In this document: positions 1-8,565 of the stretch, one piece after another
Layout of the letters: the number at the start of each line of letters is the position of its first letter
Numbering within the stretch: position 1 is the first letter of the stretch
Source of the DNA: Streptomyces sp. NRRL F-2664
Lineage (GTDB): Bacteria > Actinomycetota > Actinomycetes > Streptomycetales > Streptomycetaceae
Direction: 5' to 3'
DNA length: 64,000 bases
Assembly: GCF_000719345.1 (NCBI RefSeq)
Contig: NZ_JOFX01000001.1
Span: 124,001 to 188,000, forward strand
Program-made: the position numbers and the translations under genes
Notes under the pieces: generated by a model
The model's database searches: none
Told to the model about the DNA's origin: nothing
What the model saw: the letters and a program-made list of their open reading frames with translations, nothing else

Positions 1-359
1 GCGGGCGGGCCGGCGGGCGGGCTGGGTCGAGGGCCCGGGTGCGGGCCGCCAGGCTTCCCGGGCTCGGCTTGGGACGCCGGCCGAAGGGGACGCGTCCGTT
101 CCAGCGGGCCGGGGGGAGGCCGGACCGGGCACCAGCTCTCATGGAGCCGGGCCCTCCGGGCTCGTTCGGAGCCGGTTTGCGGGTGCCCTTAGGGCATGAG
201 GGCGGCGGAAGGGGGCAGTCGTGCGGGAAATCACGTGATGGGGTGATGGATCGCTCTGCTGTTCCTCTGGCCGATACCAGAGGTTCGGCCCGAGGGGAGG
301 GGCCCGCCGTCTAGTGTTCCTCGGGTCCCCCCGCCCCGCCTCCCTCGGAGGAAACGTTC
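1..359. other. Left-end noncoding region
   Basis: No convincing gene is seen in these 359 bases. The short open frames have arginine- and proline-rich translations with no recognisable motif. The stretch holds small inverted repeats (for example around 188-200 and 264-283) and ends in the ribosome binding site of the following gene (GGAGG at 347-351). It most likely contains the promoter of the spherulin-4-like gene and perhaps the trailing sequence of a gene lying outside the window. Confidence 0.5.
264..283. other. Perfect 7-bp inverted repeat upstream of the spherulin-like gene
   Basis: CCTCTGG and CCAGAGG flank a 6-nt loop (CCGATA). The element lies about 75 bp before the ATG at 360. It could be a small terminator, an operator or a 5' leader hairpin. 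Nothing in the sequence decides between these. Confidence 0.3.
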
Positions 360-1319
360 ATGCCCCGCGCCGCGAAGGCCTTGTGGGCCGTCCTGGCCAC
401 CGTCCTCCTGGCGGCGCCCGCACCCTCCGACGCCACGCCGCAGCGCGAAGCACCCACCCGGCCCGCCCCGGCCGCCGCCCCGCAACCCGTCCCGGCCCCG
501 ACCCCGCGCCTGCCGGGCGTACGGGGCCTGGAGATCGGCGTACCCGCCTACGTAATGGCGAACGACCGGATGCTGACCGACCTCACCCGCACCGGCCCGG
601 CACCCTCGGTCGTCGTCCTGAACCCGGGCAACGGGGACGCCCCCTTCGACGCCCCCTGGCAGGCCCGGGCCGACGCGCTGCGCGCCCGCACCACCTCCAC
701 CGGCGAGCGGACCAAAGTGCTCGGATACGTGCACACCGACCACGGCAACCGCGACATCGCCGCCGTCAAGGCGTCCGTCGACAACTACCTCAGGACCCCC
801 GACGGCCGCCTCCACGTCGACGGCATCTTCTTCGACGTCGTCAGCCGCGACTGCGGCCCCGGCCACGCCACCCGCGACCACTACGCCGAACTGCGCCGCT
901 ACGTCCAGGAGACCATGGACGCGACCGACCCCGCCGTCCCCGACCTGGTCGTCAACAATCCCGGCACCGCCATCGCCGACTGCTACCTGGATCCGGGCCA
1001 CCGGACCGCGGACGTGTTCGTCACCTACGAGGACACCTACGCCGCGTACACCGGAGCCGGCTGGCTCGGCGGCAACGTCTTCCACCACGACTCCGGCTAC
1101 CGCCCCGGCACCGAACTCGACCCGAGCGGTACGGCCTTCTGGCACCTGGTCCACGACGTCCCCGACGACGGGGCGATGCGCGCGGCCCTGCGCACCGCCT
1201 TCGCCCGCGGCGCGGGCTACGCGTACGCCACGGACACGGTCATGCCCAACCCTTGGAACAGGGGCCCCACATGGACGTACACCTCCCAGACCGCGTTCGC
1301 CGCCACCCTCGGCGAGTGA
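360..1319 (+). CDS. Secreted spherulation-specific family 4 (spherulin-4-like) protein
   Basis: The 319-residue protein starts with a signal peptide (basic residues, then a hydrophobic stretch to about residue 20, cleavage near 25). A Pro/Ala linker follows to about 52, then a single domain to the end. Blocks typical of the Spherulin4 family (a TIM-barrel-like fold) are visible: GLEIGVPAYV (56-65), VVVLNPGNG (84-92), LGYVHTDHG (121-129) and VDGIFFDVV (153-161), followed by segments with conserved acidic residues. Function is unknown in bacteria; relatives are thought to resemble glycoside hydrolases acting on surface polysaccharide. The start is supported by GGAGG 8 nt upstream. It is exported and probably monocistronic. 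Confidence 0.85.
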   Translation: MPRAAKALWAVLATVLLAAPAPSDATPQREAPTRPAPAAAPQPVPAPTPRLPGVRGLEIGVPAYVMANDRMLTDLTRTGPAPSVVVLNPGNGDAPFDAPWQARADALRARTTSTGERTKVLGYVHTDHGNRDIAAVKASVDNYLRTPDGRLHVDGIFFDVVSRDCGPGHATRDHYAELRRYVQETMDATDPAVPDLVVNNPGTAIADCYLDPGHRTADVFVTYEDTYAAYTGAGWLGGNVFHHDSGYRPGTELDPSGTAFWHLVHDVPDDGAMRAALRTAFARGAGYAYATDTVMPNPWNRGPTWTYTSQTAFAATLGE

Positions 1320-1376
1320 CCGCCACCCCGCCGTGTCGTCCGGCCAGGGCGCGGCCGGCCGCCCCATGATGACGGC

Positions 1377-1775
1377 ATGGGCGATCGTGAGGACTTCCTG
1401 AGGTGGATCAGGACCGACCTGTACCAGGCGGAGCGCGCGCTGCACAGCGGCGACGCGGAACCCCGCCGAGCGCTCTGGTCGCGCACCGAGCCCGTCAGCG
1501 TGCTGGGGGCCTGGCGCAACGCCCACGGACGGCAGGAGCTCGATGCGCTCTTCACCTCCCTCGCAGCGAGCTTCTCCGACTGCTCGTCCTACGTCTTCGA
1601 GTTGCTGGCCTACGACGTCGTGGGCGACATGGCCTACACGGCAGGCCTGGAGCACACCACGACACGCGTCGACGGCGAGCCGCGCAGCTACACCCTGCGG
1701 GCCACCCAGGTGTACCGCCGGGAGAGCGGCGGATGGCGCGTCGCCCATCGGCACGGGGACACCGTGACCGACTGA
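1377..1775 (+). CDS. NTF2-like / SnoaL-like (DUF4440-type) protein
   Basis: This 132-residue soluble protein has the length and pattern of the NTF2-like cone fold: an N-terminal helix, a SVLGAWRNAHG segment, and closing strands with paired aromatic residues (about 105-128). Such proteins bind small hydrophobic ligands or act as isomerases or ketosteroid-type enzymes; no catalytic residues can be assigned. The start has no clear Shine-Dalgarno sequence, but CATGAT lies 6 nt upstream, which fits a leaderless transcript. It is convergent with the mycothiol-type gene, with a hairpin between them. Confidence 0.75.
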   Translation: MGDREDFLRWIRTDLYQAERALHSGDAEPRRALWSRTEPVSVLGAWRNAHGRQELDALFTSLAASFSDCSSYVFELLAYDVVGDMAYTAGLEHTTTRVDGEPRSYTLRATQVYRRESGGWRVAHRHGDTVTD

Positions 1776-1802
1776 GACTCCCTTCCCCGTGGAGAGACCT
1801 CC

Positions 1803-1821
1803 GGCGGCCGGTACGGCCGCC
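1803..1821. terminator. Bidirectional hairpin between convergent genes
   Basis: GGCGGCCG and CGGCCGCC form a perfect 8-bp stem with a 3-nt loop (GTA). It lies 28 bp after the NTF2-like gene and about 100 bp beyond the end of the opposing gene, a position expected for a shared terminator. Confidence 0.5.
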
Positions 1822-1923
1822 CGGATGCACGTACCTGCGCCGGACGGGACCGACGGGGCGGGGCTGGGCATCCGGCTCCGTGATCGGCGTCGCCGGTTCG
1901 GAAGCCGGTGCCCGTCGTAGGGC

Positions 1924-2667
1924 TCAGATGCCGGCGGTCTCCGTCCACAGCGCCGCGAGCGACAGGTCACCCGTCACCCCCGGGCCAGCCAACGGCAGCC
2001 GGTTCCACAGCGCCGCGTACAGCCACGCCGCCTCGCCCGTCACCTCGCAGTCGACGGGGTCGCCCAGGTCGCCCGGTACCGTGCGCGCCGGCGCCGGCGA
2101 CAGGTGTACGGTCCACACCGCGCCCGTGTCGGCGGCGCGGATCCGCATGGTCCGCGGCTCCGCGGTGCGCACCCGGCTTCGCGGCCGCGCGTGGAAGCCG
2201 GTGAGCAGCTCGTCCACCCCGTCCTCCGCGAACTCCGGCGTCACCGGCGAGAAGAGCGCGTTCAGCGCGGTCTCCGCGTCCATCCGGTGCACGGTGGTCT
2301 CGTGGGCCTGCCGCCGGGCCCAGAAGGCCACCGGTGACGGCGCGGCCGTCGGCAGGAAGGTCCAGCACTGCATGTCGGCCGGGGCCTCGGTCAGCGTCCG
2401 TACCAGCTCCGCGTGGCGCTCCCGGAACCAGGTCAGCAGCTCGCCGTCGAACAGTTCCGGCGCCTCCGGGAAGCCCGTCGGCTCCAGCCGCCCCTCGGCC
2501 ACGTAGGCGGCGGCCCACCGGTGCACCGACCCCGTGTGCCGCAGCAGGTCGGTGACGTGCCAGCCCGGACACGACGGGACGAAGGCGTCCGTGCCGGCCC
2601 GTTCCGCCACCTCGGCGAGCAGCTCGCCCTCCCGGGCGAGCGTCTTTACATACTCGGTGATCTCCAT
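1924..2667 (-). CDS. Maleylpyruvate isomerase family mycothiol-dependent enzyme
   Basis: This 247-residue protein has the DinB-like four-helix metal-binding domain in its N-terminal half; the PGWHVTDLLRHTG block (34-46) carries the usual H37/D40/H44 region. A C-terminal domain of the MDMPI_C type follows. The family uses mycothiol, the actinobacterial thiol, in isomerase or transferase reactions; the substrate cannot be read from sequence. The chosen ATG at 2667 begins MEITEYVKTL, and the longer open frame upstream is low-complexity. No Shine-Dalgarno is seen and a GAGACT box lies 6 nt upstream, so the transcript may be leaderless. It is divergent from alkB with only 38 bp between starts. Confidence 0.85.
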   Translation of the reverse strand: MEITEYVKTLAREGELLAEVAERAGTDAFVPSCPGWHVTDLLRHTGSVHRWAAAYVAEGRLEPTGFPEAPELFDGELLTWFRERHAELVRTLTEAPADMQCWTFLPTAAPSPVAFWARRQAHETTVHRMDAETALNALFSPVTPEFAEDGVDELLTGFHARPRSRVRTAEPRTMRIRAADTGAVWTVHLSPAPARTVPGDLGDPVDCEVTGEAAWLYAALWNRLPLAGPGVTGDLSLAALWTETAGI

Positions 2668-2705
2668 ATCGGGAGTCTCGCAGGCCGGGGACCGACAATG
2701 GAGGG

Positions 2706-3380
2706 GTGGAAAGGACGGAAAGGACGGACGGGGAACTCTTCCCGCGCGAGCGGACCGTGGTCGCCCCCGGTGCGGTGCACGTGCCCGACTGGCTCGCAGA
2801 GCGCCGGCAGCACGAGTTGCTCGCGGCCTGCCGCGCCTGGGCCCGCCCGCCGGCCGGGCTGCGCACGGTCCGCACCCCGGGCGGCGGGGTGATGACCGCC
2901 CGGCAGGTGTGCCTGGGCCTGCACTGGTACCCGTACGGTTACGCCCGCACGGCCGTCGACGGCGACGGGACACCGGTCAAGCCGATGCCCCACTGGCTCG
3001 CCGAGCTCGGGCGTGAAGCCGTGGCCGCCGCCTACGGTGCGCCGCCCGAACCCGGCGGGGGCGACTACGACATCGCACTGATCAACTTCTACGACGGGGA
3101 CTCCCGCATGGGCATGCACCGCGACGCGGAGGAGAAGTCCCCGGCGCCGGTCGTCTCGCTCAGCCTCGGTGACAGCTGCCTCTTCCGCTTCGGGAACACC
3201 GCCTCGCGCGGACGCCCCTACCGGGACGTCGAGCTGCGCAGCGGGGACCTCTTCGTCTTCGGCGGCCCCAGCCGGCAGGCGTACCACGGTGTGCCGAAGA
3301 TCCTGCCGGGCACGGGCCCGCGGGCGCTCGGGCTGACCGGGCGGCTCAACATCACCCTCAGGGTCGGCGGGCTCGGGTAG
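2706..3380 (+). CDS. alkB: AlkB-type 2-oxoglutarate/Fe(II) dioxygenase
   Basis: A 224-residue AlkB homologue, the enzyme class that reverses alkyl lesions such as 1-methyladenine in DNA or RNA by oxidative demethylation. The iron facial triad is visible as H138-R-D140 (in GMHRDAEE) and H194 (in AYHGVPK). The 2-oxoglutarate-binding arginines are R213 and R219 in RLNITLR, and N127/Y129 (NFYD) match the conserved NxY block. The GTG start at 2706 is preceded closely by GGAGGG. The gene is divergent from the mycothiol-type enzyme. A second AlkB of a different subfamily lies at 58995-59630. Confidence 0.92.
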   Translation: MERTERTDGELFPRERTVVAPGAVHVPDWLAERRQHELLAACRAWARPPAGLRTVRTPGGGVMTARQVCLGLHWYPYGYARTAVDGDGTPVKPMPHWLAELGREAVAAAYGAPPEPGGGDYDIALINFYDGDSRMGMHRDAEEKSPAPVVSLSLGDSCLFRFGNTASRGRPYRDVELRSGDLFVFGGPSRQAYHGVPKILPGTGPRALGLTGRLNITLRVGGLG

Positions 3381-3478
3381 GTCGTGTCCGCAGGGGGCGA
3401 CCCGCCGATCAAGCCGGCTGCTCGACAGGACGCCCGGGGCGGCATCCGCCGTCCTCCGATCATGCGAGGATCGATGCC

Positions 3479-4756
3479 ATGAACGGCAACGGGGCCCCAC
3501 CGCGCATGGGGGATGCGACCACGCCAGGGGTGTCGGGCACCGGCACGCGGACCAGACTGGAACGCGGACGCGGCGCACTCGGGCCGGCGCTGGAACTCGT
3601 CCACACCGGCCGCGCCCCGACCCGTGCGGTCCTGACGGCGGAGCTGGGGGTCACCCGCGCCACCGCCGGTGCCGTGGCGGCCGAGCTGGAGGCGCTCGGG
3701 CTGATCAGCGTCGACTCCCGTCCCGCCGCCTCGGGCGGCTCCGGGGGTACCGGCGGGGCCCAGGGCCGCCCCTCGCACCGCCTGTCGGTGGCCGAGGACG
3801 GCCCGGTGGCGCTCGCCGCCCAGGTGCACTCGGACGGCTTCCGGGCCGCCCTGGTGGGCCTGGGCGGCCGGATCGTGGCCACCGCACCCGGCAAGGTCAC
3901 CGTCTCCGCGGACCCGGCCCAGGTGCTCGGCGCGGTCGTGCGTGCGGGCGCCGAGCTCCTCGCCGACAGCGGCCGCCGCTGCGTCGGAGCCGGCCTCGCG
4001 GTCCCGTCGGCGGTCGCCGAGCCCGACGGGACGGCCCTGAACCCGCTGCACCTGGCCTGGCCGGCCGGCTCTCCCGTACGGGACATCTTCGCGCAGTGCG
4101 TGAAGGACGCCGGGATCGACGGTCCGGCCCTGACCGGGAACGACGTCAACCTCGCGGCGCTCGCGGAGCACCGGCACGGTGCGGGACGCAGTGCCCAGCA
4201 CCTGCTGTGCGTGGCCACCGGCCACCGCGGGGTCGGCGGGGCCCTGGTGCTGGACGGCCGCCTGCACAGCGGCAGTTCCGGGCTGGCCCTGGAGGTCGGG
4301 CACCTCACCGTGAACCCCGAGGGGCGGGCCTGCCACTGCGGCGGCCGCGGCTGCCTGGACGTGGAGGCGGACCCGCTGGCCTTCCTCACCGCGGCCGGCC
4401 GCAGCCCCGGCCCCGAGGTGTCGCTGCTCCAGCAGGCCCGCGACCTGCTGCGCGAGGAGCCCGGCGAGCCGGCGGTACGGGCGGCCGCGGAGGAACTCAT
4501 CGACCGGCTCGGCCTGGGCCTCGCGGGCCTGGTGAACATCCTGAACCCGGACCGGATCATCCTGGGCGGACTGCACCGGGAACTCCTCCACGCCGACCCG
4601 GAACGGCTCCGGGCGGTCGTCGCCGACCGCAGCCTGTGGGGCCGCAGCGGAGGCGTGCCCATCCTCCCGTGCACCCTGGACCACAACAGCCTGGTCGGCG
4701 CGGCGGAACTGGCCTGGCAGCCGGTCCTCGACGACCCGCTGGGAGCCCTCGCCTAA
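3479..4756 (+). CDS. ROK family transcriptional regulator
   Basis: This 425-residue protein begins with about 28 poorly ordered residues. A winged helix-turn-helix follows (30-80, LTAELGVTRATAGAVAAELE), then a ROK sugar-kinase-like domain. The ROK hallmarks are LEVGH (271-275) and the zinc-binding CHCGGRGC motif with C285, C287 and C292. Family members are usually carbohydrate-responsive repressors or activators; the effector sugar is not evident and no transporter or glycosidase gene is adjacent. The tail ends 15 bp before the convergent ATP-binding protein gene. Confidence 0.9.
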   Translation: MNGNGAPPRMGDATTPGVSGTGTRTRLERGRGALGPALELVHTGRAPTRAVLTAELGVTRATAGAVAAELEALGLISVDSRPAASGGSGGTGGAQGRPSHRLSVAEDGPVALAAQVHSDGFRAALVGLGGRIVATAPGKVTVSADPAQVLGAVVRAGAELLADSGRRCVGAGLAVPSAVAEPDGTALNPLHLAWPAGSPVRDIFAQCVKDAGIDGPALTGNDVNLAALAEHRHGAGRSAQHLLCVATGHRGVGGALVLDGRLHSGSSGLALEVGHLTVNPEGRACHCGGRGCLDVEADPLAFLTAAGRSPGPEVSLLQQARDLLREEPGEPAVRAAAEELIDRLGLGLAGLVNILNPDRIILGGLHRELLHADPERLRAVVADRSLWGRSGGVPILPCTLDHNSLVGAAELAWQPVLDDPLGALA

Positions 4757-4771
4757 GGCGTTTCCTTCGGC

Positions 4772-5320
4772 TCAGGCGGGGCTCGCGGCGACCGGGGCGG
4801 GCGCCGGGAGCACGGCCGGGACGGGGGCCGGATCGGCGGCGACGACCACCGTGCGCGCCGGTTCCCGTACGGGTCGGGCCACGATCGAGACCGGCAGCGT
4901 CGGTGCGACCGGTGCGGCCGCGGCCGTCAGGGAGAACCAGACCGCCTTGCCGGGGCCGTCGGGGCGCTCGCGCACACCCCAGGCCTCACTGAGCGCGTCC
5001 ACCAGGGCGAGCCCGCGGCCGCTGGTCTCCAGCGGTCCGACCGGCGCCTCGTGGAGCACCGGGAGCCGCGGATCGCTGTCGATGACCGAGACCGTCAGCC
5101 GTCCGAGCCGGAGCTCGATCTCGACGACACAGGTCTTGTCCGGCTGTGCGTGGCGGTGGACATTGCTCAGCAGCTCCGTCACCCCGAGCGCAGCCCGGTC
5201 TATGAGCGGATCGAGCTGCCAGTGGCGCAGTTGGGCCGAGAGGATTCTGCGGATTTGGCCGATCCGCGACGGCAAGGCCTGCAGTTCGACGACGCAGTGC
5301 CTGCGGGAATGACTGATCAC
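4772..5320 (-). CDS. RsbW-like ATP-binding regulatory protein (HATPase_c_2)
   Basis: A 182-residue protein with a single GHKL/HATPase_c_2 domain (about 10-130): an N-box helix ([13 protein letters not shown]) and a glycine-rich lid [11 protein letters not shown]. It resembles the numerous Streptomyces anti-sigma-factor-like kinases or ATPases involved in sigma-factor partner switching. A Pro/Ala/Val-rich tail of about 45 residues follows and is unlikely to be catalytic. The D-x-G position reads DSD, so ATPase or kinase activity may be altered. The start is GTG at 5320 with a weak Shine-Dalgarno. It is divergent from the PLP enzyme. No anti-anti-sigma gene is adjacent. Confidence 0.85.
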   Translation of the reverse strand: MISHSRRHCVVELQALPSRIGQIRRILSAQLRHWQLDPLIDRAALGVTELLSNVHRHAQPDKTCVVEIELRLGRLTVSVIDSDPRLPVLHEAPVGPLETSGRGLALVDALSEAWGVRERPDGPGKAVWFSLTAAAAPVAPTLPVSIVARPVREPARTVVVAADPAPVPAVLPAPAPVAASPA

Positions 5321-5519
5321 GGCTGCGACTCCCCGACATGAGTGTTACGGGTGCTGCACCCTCGGTAATGCTCCACCAGGGTCACCCACGGTGCCGCGCC
5401 GTGCAACCGAACGCGATCGAAAGCGATCCGCATGGATACCCAAAGTGACTGTTTGTGCAGGTGGGGGAGGTACATTGCGAAAGGAGGCGACCAAGCAGAC
5501 CCACGAAGGAGCGCGGCGC

Positions 5520-6734
5520 ATGAGCACCACGGGCACCACCGGTACCACGGGCCCCACCGGCACCGGCACCGGCACCGGAACCACCACCGGTCCGACCGCG
5601 TCGACCGGCACGACCGCCACGCCGACCGCGACGACCGTCGACGTGGACCGCAGCGACGCCGACTACCGGGCCTGGCTCAAGGAGGCCGTGCGCAAGGTCC
5701 AGGCCGACGCCAACCGCTCCGCGGACACCCACCTGCTGAAGTTCCCGCTGCCCGAGGCGTGGGGCATCGACCTCTACCTCAAGGACGAGTCCACGCACCC
5801 GACGGGCTCCCTGAAGCACCGCCTCGCGCGCTCGCTGTTCCTCTACGCCCTCTGCAACGGCTGGGTCCGTCCGGGCCGCCCCGTCATCGAGGCCTCGTCC
5901 GGCTCGACGGCCGTCTCCGAGGCGTACTTCGCCAAGCTGATCGGCGTCCCCTTCATCGCCGTCATGCCGCGCACGACCAGCCCCGAGAAGTGCCGACTCA
6001 TCGAATTCCACGGCGGCGAGTGCCACTTCGTCGACGACCCGATGAAGATGTACGAGGAGTCGGCGGAGCTCGCCGCCCGCACCGGCGGACACTACATGGA
6101 CCAGTTCACGTACGCGGAGCGGGCCACGGACTGGCGCGGCAACAACAACATCGCCGAGTCCATCTACCAGCAGCTCCGCCTGGAGCGGTTCCCCGAGCCC
6201 GCCTGGATCGTGGCGACCGCCGGGACCGGCGGCACGTCGGCGACCATCGCCCGCTACGTGCACTACATGCAGCACGACACGCGCGTCTGCGTCCCGGACC
6301 CGGAGAACTCCTGCTTCTTCGAGGGCTGGACCCGCAACGACCCTGGCGCGAGCAGCGATTGCGGCTCGCGCATCGAGGGCATCGGCCGTCCCCGCATGGA
6401 GCCGAGCTTCGTACCCGGCGCCATCGACCGGATGATGAAGGTCCCGGACGCGGCGAGCGTCGCCGCCTGCCGTGCCCTGGAGACGGCCATAGGGCGCAAG
6501 GCGGGCGGCTCGACCGGCACCGGCCTGTGGAGCGCACTGAAGATCGTCTCGGAGATGGTGGCGGAGGGCCGCACGGGCAGCGTCGTCACCCTGCTGTGCG
6601 ACCCGGGCGACCGGTACCTGGACAAGTACTACTCCGACGCCTGGCTCGCGGCGCAGGGCCTCGACATCGCCCCGTACGCCAAGACCCTCGACACCCTGCT
6701 GACGACCGGCGTCTGGCGCGAACCGACCGCCTGA
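5520..6734 (+). CDS. PLP-dependent cysteine synthase family protein
   Basis: A 404-residue fold-type II PLP enzyme. The Schiff-base lysine is K99 in HPTGSLKHR, the substrate-binding loop is [11 protein letters not shown], and GTGGTSAT provides the phosphate-binding glycine region. The family includes O-acetylserine sulfhydrylase and cystathionine beta-synthase-like enzymes; the exact substrate is uncertain. The first 40 residues are an unusual Thr/Gly-rich repeat that precedes the true domain. The ATG at 5520 has GAAGGAG about 8 nt upstream; the open frame extends to 5391 without a better start. A TACATT box at 5471-5476 may be the -10. A strong hairpin follows the stop directly. Confidence 0.85.
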   Translation: MSTTGTTGTTGPTGTGTGTGTTTGPTASTGTTATPTATTVDVDRSDADYRAWLKEAVRKVQADANRSADTHLLKFPLPEAWGIDLYLKDESTHPTGSLKHRLARSLFLYALCNGWVRPGRPVIEASSGSTAVSEAYFAKLIGVPFIAVMPRTTSPEKCRLIEFHGGECHFVDDPMKMYEESAELAARTGGHYMDQFTYAERATDWRGNNNIAESIYQQLRLERFPEPAWIVATAGTGGTSATIARYVHYMQHDTRVCVPDPENSCFFEGWTRNDPGASSDCGSRIEGIGRPRMEPSFVPGAIDRMMKVPDAASVAACRALETAIGRKAGGSTGTGLWSALKIVSEMVAEGRTGSVVTLLCDPGDRYLDKYYSDAWLAAQGLDIAPYAKTLDTLLTTGVWREPTA

Positions 6735-6759
6735 GCGCCCCCCCGCGGCCGGGGGGCGC
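6735..6759. terminator. Strong terminator hairpin after the PLP enzyme
   Basis: GCGCCCCCC and GGGGGGCGC form a perfect 9-bp stem with a 7-nt loop, beginning at the base after the TGA. It lies between two convergent genes and could serve both strands. Confidence 0.75.
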
Positions 6760-6782
6760 CGGCCGGGCATCCGTCGAGCGCT

Positions 6783-7205
6783 TCAGGCGCTGCCCCACTC
6801 CCACATGCTGCGCACCACCGGTTCCAGCGCGCGCCCCCGGGCGGTCAGCACGTAGACGACCCGGGGCGGCCAGCCGGGAGTGCGGTGGCGCTCGACGGCG
6901 CCCGCCCGGGTCAGCTGGGCCAGCCGGTCGGAGAGGATCTTGTCGGAGAGCGCGGGCAGGGCTTCGGACAGCTCGGAGTACCCGGCCCGGCCGCGGCGGA
7001 GGAACTCCCGCAGGACCAGCGGCGTCCACCGGCCGCCCAGCACTCCGAGGGTGATGTCGACCGGACAGTGCGGACCGCGCGGTCCATGCGGTGCACGCGG
7101 TTCGTGCGTTTCACGGCCGGGCGGGACGAGGGCGCCGTCCGGACAGTCCGCCAGCGGGCCCTCCCGGACCTCCGCCCCCGCGTGTCCAACCGCTTGGTGA
7201 GTCAC
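6783..7205 (-). CDS. HxlR family winged-helix transcriptional regulator
   Basis: A 140-residue protein with the HxlR signature: a cysteine near the domain start (HCPVDITLGVLGGRWT), a leucine-rich recognition region (SELSEALPALSDKILSDRL), the wing, and RALEPVVRSMWEWG at the end. HxlR proteins are two-wing DNA-binding repressors that often respond to electrophiles and usually control the divergent neighbour. Here that neighbour is a decayed metallo-beta-lactamase-fold gene. The N-terminal 50 residues are charged and poorly conserved, so the true start may be internal. Confidence 0.85.
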   Translation of the reverse strand: MTHQAVGHAGAEVREGPLADCPDGALVPPGRETHEPRAPHGPRGPHCPVDITLGVLGGRWTPLVLREFLRRGRAGYSELSEALPALSDKILSDRLAQLTRAGAVERHRTPGWPPRVVYVLTARGRALEPVVRSMWEWGSA

Positions 7206-7264
7206 GAAAGCCCGTCCTGACGTCCGTTGCGAACAGCCCGCCCGTCTTCCTCCAGGGGGTCCTT

Positions 7265-7899
7265 GTGCGCATCCATCATCTCAACTGCGGTTCGCTCCGG
7301 ACGATCGGACCGCCCGCCGCTGCACCCGGCGTCCTCACCCACCTGCACCGGGACCACACCGGAGGCCTGGCGGACTTCCCCCACGCACGGATCCACCTGC
7401 ACCCCGCCGAACACCGGGCCGTCACCGACCCGTCCGCCCCTCACCACCGGCACAGCCGCGACGCCTTCATGCCGGCCCACCGGGCCCACGGCCCGCGCTG
7501 TCACCGGCGAGCACCGCCGGCCGGCCGGAGTGGTTCGGCTTCCCCGGCGTGGCCCGACCGCAAGGGCTGCACTGCGACGTGCTGTTGGTACCGCTGCCCG
7601 GCCACTCGGCCGGCCACGCCGGTGTCGCGGTGCGCCGTGACGACGGCCGGTGGCTGCTGCACGCGGGCGACGCGTACATGTACCACGGTGAGCTGGAGAA
7701 CACCCCGCCCCTGGACCACCCGGTCCTCGATCCCGTCCAGCGGGGAGCGCAGACCGACGCCGCCGCCCGCGCGGCGACCCGCGACCGCCTGCGTGAACTC
7801 CTGCGCGACCACGCCGACGAGGTCGTCGTCTTCAGCGCGCACGACCCGTGGGAGTACACCCGCCTCGCGGTCACCGCCCCTGCGCGCGGCGGACGCTGA
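7265..7899 (+). pseudogene. Decayed metallo-beta-lactamase-fold hydrolase (internal deletion and frameshift)
   Basis: The coding sequence starts at GTG 7265 with VRIHHLNCGS, the usual beginning of Streptomyces MBL-fold hydrolases. It jumps almost at once to VLTHLHRDHTGG, the metal-binding HxHxDH block, so roughly 60-100 residues that normally precede that block are missing. Around 7494-7530 the reading shifts frame. The second frame carries WFGFPGV, GHSAGHAGVAV, LLHAGDAYMY and SAHDPWEY, the remaining metal ligands, and stops at 7899. All ligand blocks survive but on two frames. The tail overlaps the convergent SRPBCC gene by 29 bp. A sequencing error could explain the frameshift but not the missing segment. 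Confidence 0.8.
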
Positions 7900-8359
7900 G
7901 GCGGCCGTCCAGGGTGCGGACGGCCGTGCGGAAGGAGTGCCCCAGGGCCGGGCGGGCGGCGGTCAGGGCCAGGCGGAACACCGCCGGACCGTCCGCCGCG
8001 AAGGTCCAGCGCACATGCGTACCCGTGCCGGCCGGGGTCAGCCGCCACTCCTCCAACAGGGCGTGAACGCCGGGGGCGTTGGTCGTGTCGACCCGGTACG
8101 CGTAGCGCCGTTCGGGATCCGCGGCCATGATCGTCTCCTGCATGCGGACCCCGCCCATCAGCCCGATCTCGCGGCCCGCCCCGCCGTACGTGGGGCGGGC
8201 CAGCGTCACCGCCCTGAACCAGCGCGGCCAGCCCTCCACTTCGTCGGCGAGCGCCTGGTAGACGGCTTCCGCAGGCGCCGACACCTGCGCGCCGAACACG
8301 AGCCGGACGGGCGCGACATCGATGAAGTCCAGCCCCACCGGGCGGAGTCGGCGAGCCAT
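7871..8359 (-). CDS. SRPBCC (START/polyketide cyclase-like) family protein
   Basis: A 162-residue soluble protein with the SRPBCC hydrophobic-cavity pattern: an opening strand FGAQVSAPAEAVYQALAD, the EGWPRWFRAV segment, and a long C-terminal helix (VFRLALTAARPALGHSF). Members bind lipids or polyketides or act as aromatase/cyclases; nothing nearby suggests a polyketide pathway, so the ligand is unknown. The ATG at 8359 has GGAGG 7 nt upstream, which fixes the start well inside the longer open frame. Confidence 0.85.
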   Translation of the reverse strand: MARRLRPVGLDFIDVAPVRLVFGAQVSAPAEAVYQALADEVEGWPRWFRAVTLARPTYGGAGREIGLMGGVRMQETIMAADPERRYAYRVDTTNAPGVHALLEEWRLTPAGTGTHVRWTFAADGPAVFRLALTAARPALGHSFRTAVRTLDGRLSVRRAQGR

Positions 8360-8565
8360 GGCGGTACCTCCTGGGTGACGGTCCGGACGCACGTGCGGGC
8401 GCCACCCTAGCCGTGCGCCGTCGAGATGTCCGCTGCCAACCATCGGTGACCTCCTTCTCCGCACACCGGATCCGCCCCGCGGATTCCCCCGGACGGGGCC
8501 TGGGCAGCGCCCCGGTCGCGCGGGATGCTGGAGCAGCGCCGATCCCCCCGCGAGCGGAGGCCTGC

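Noticed and set aside
231..1970. Long minus-strand open frame (579 codons)
   Set aside because: It is antisense to the spherulin-like and NTF2-like genes, has Gly/Val/Arg-rich low-complexity translation, and reflects the GC bias of the real genes.
5479..5486. AAAGGAGG, a perfect Shine-Dalgarno, upstream of the PLP gene
   Set aside because: No start codon follows at a usable distance; the next ATG (5520) has its own GAAGGAG, so this match is probably fortuitous.
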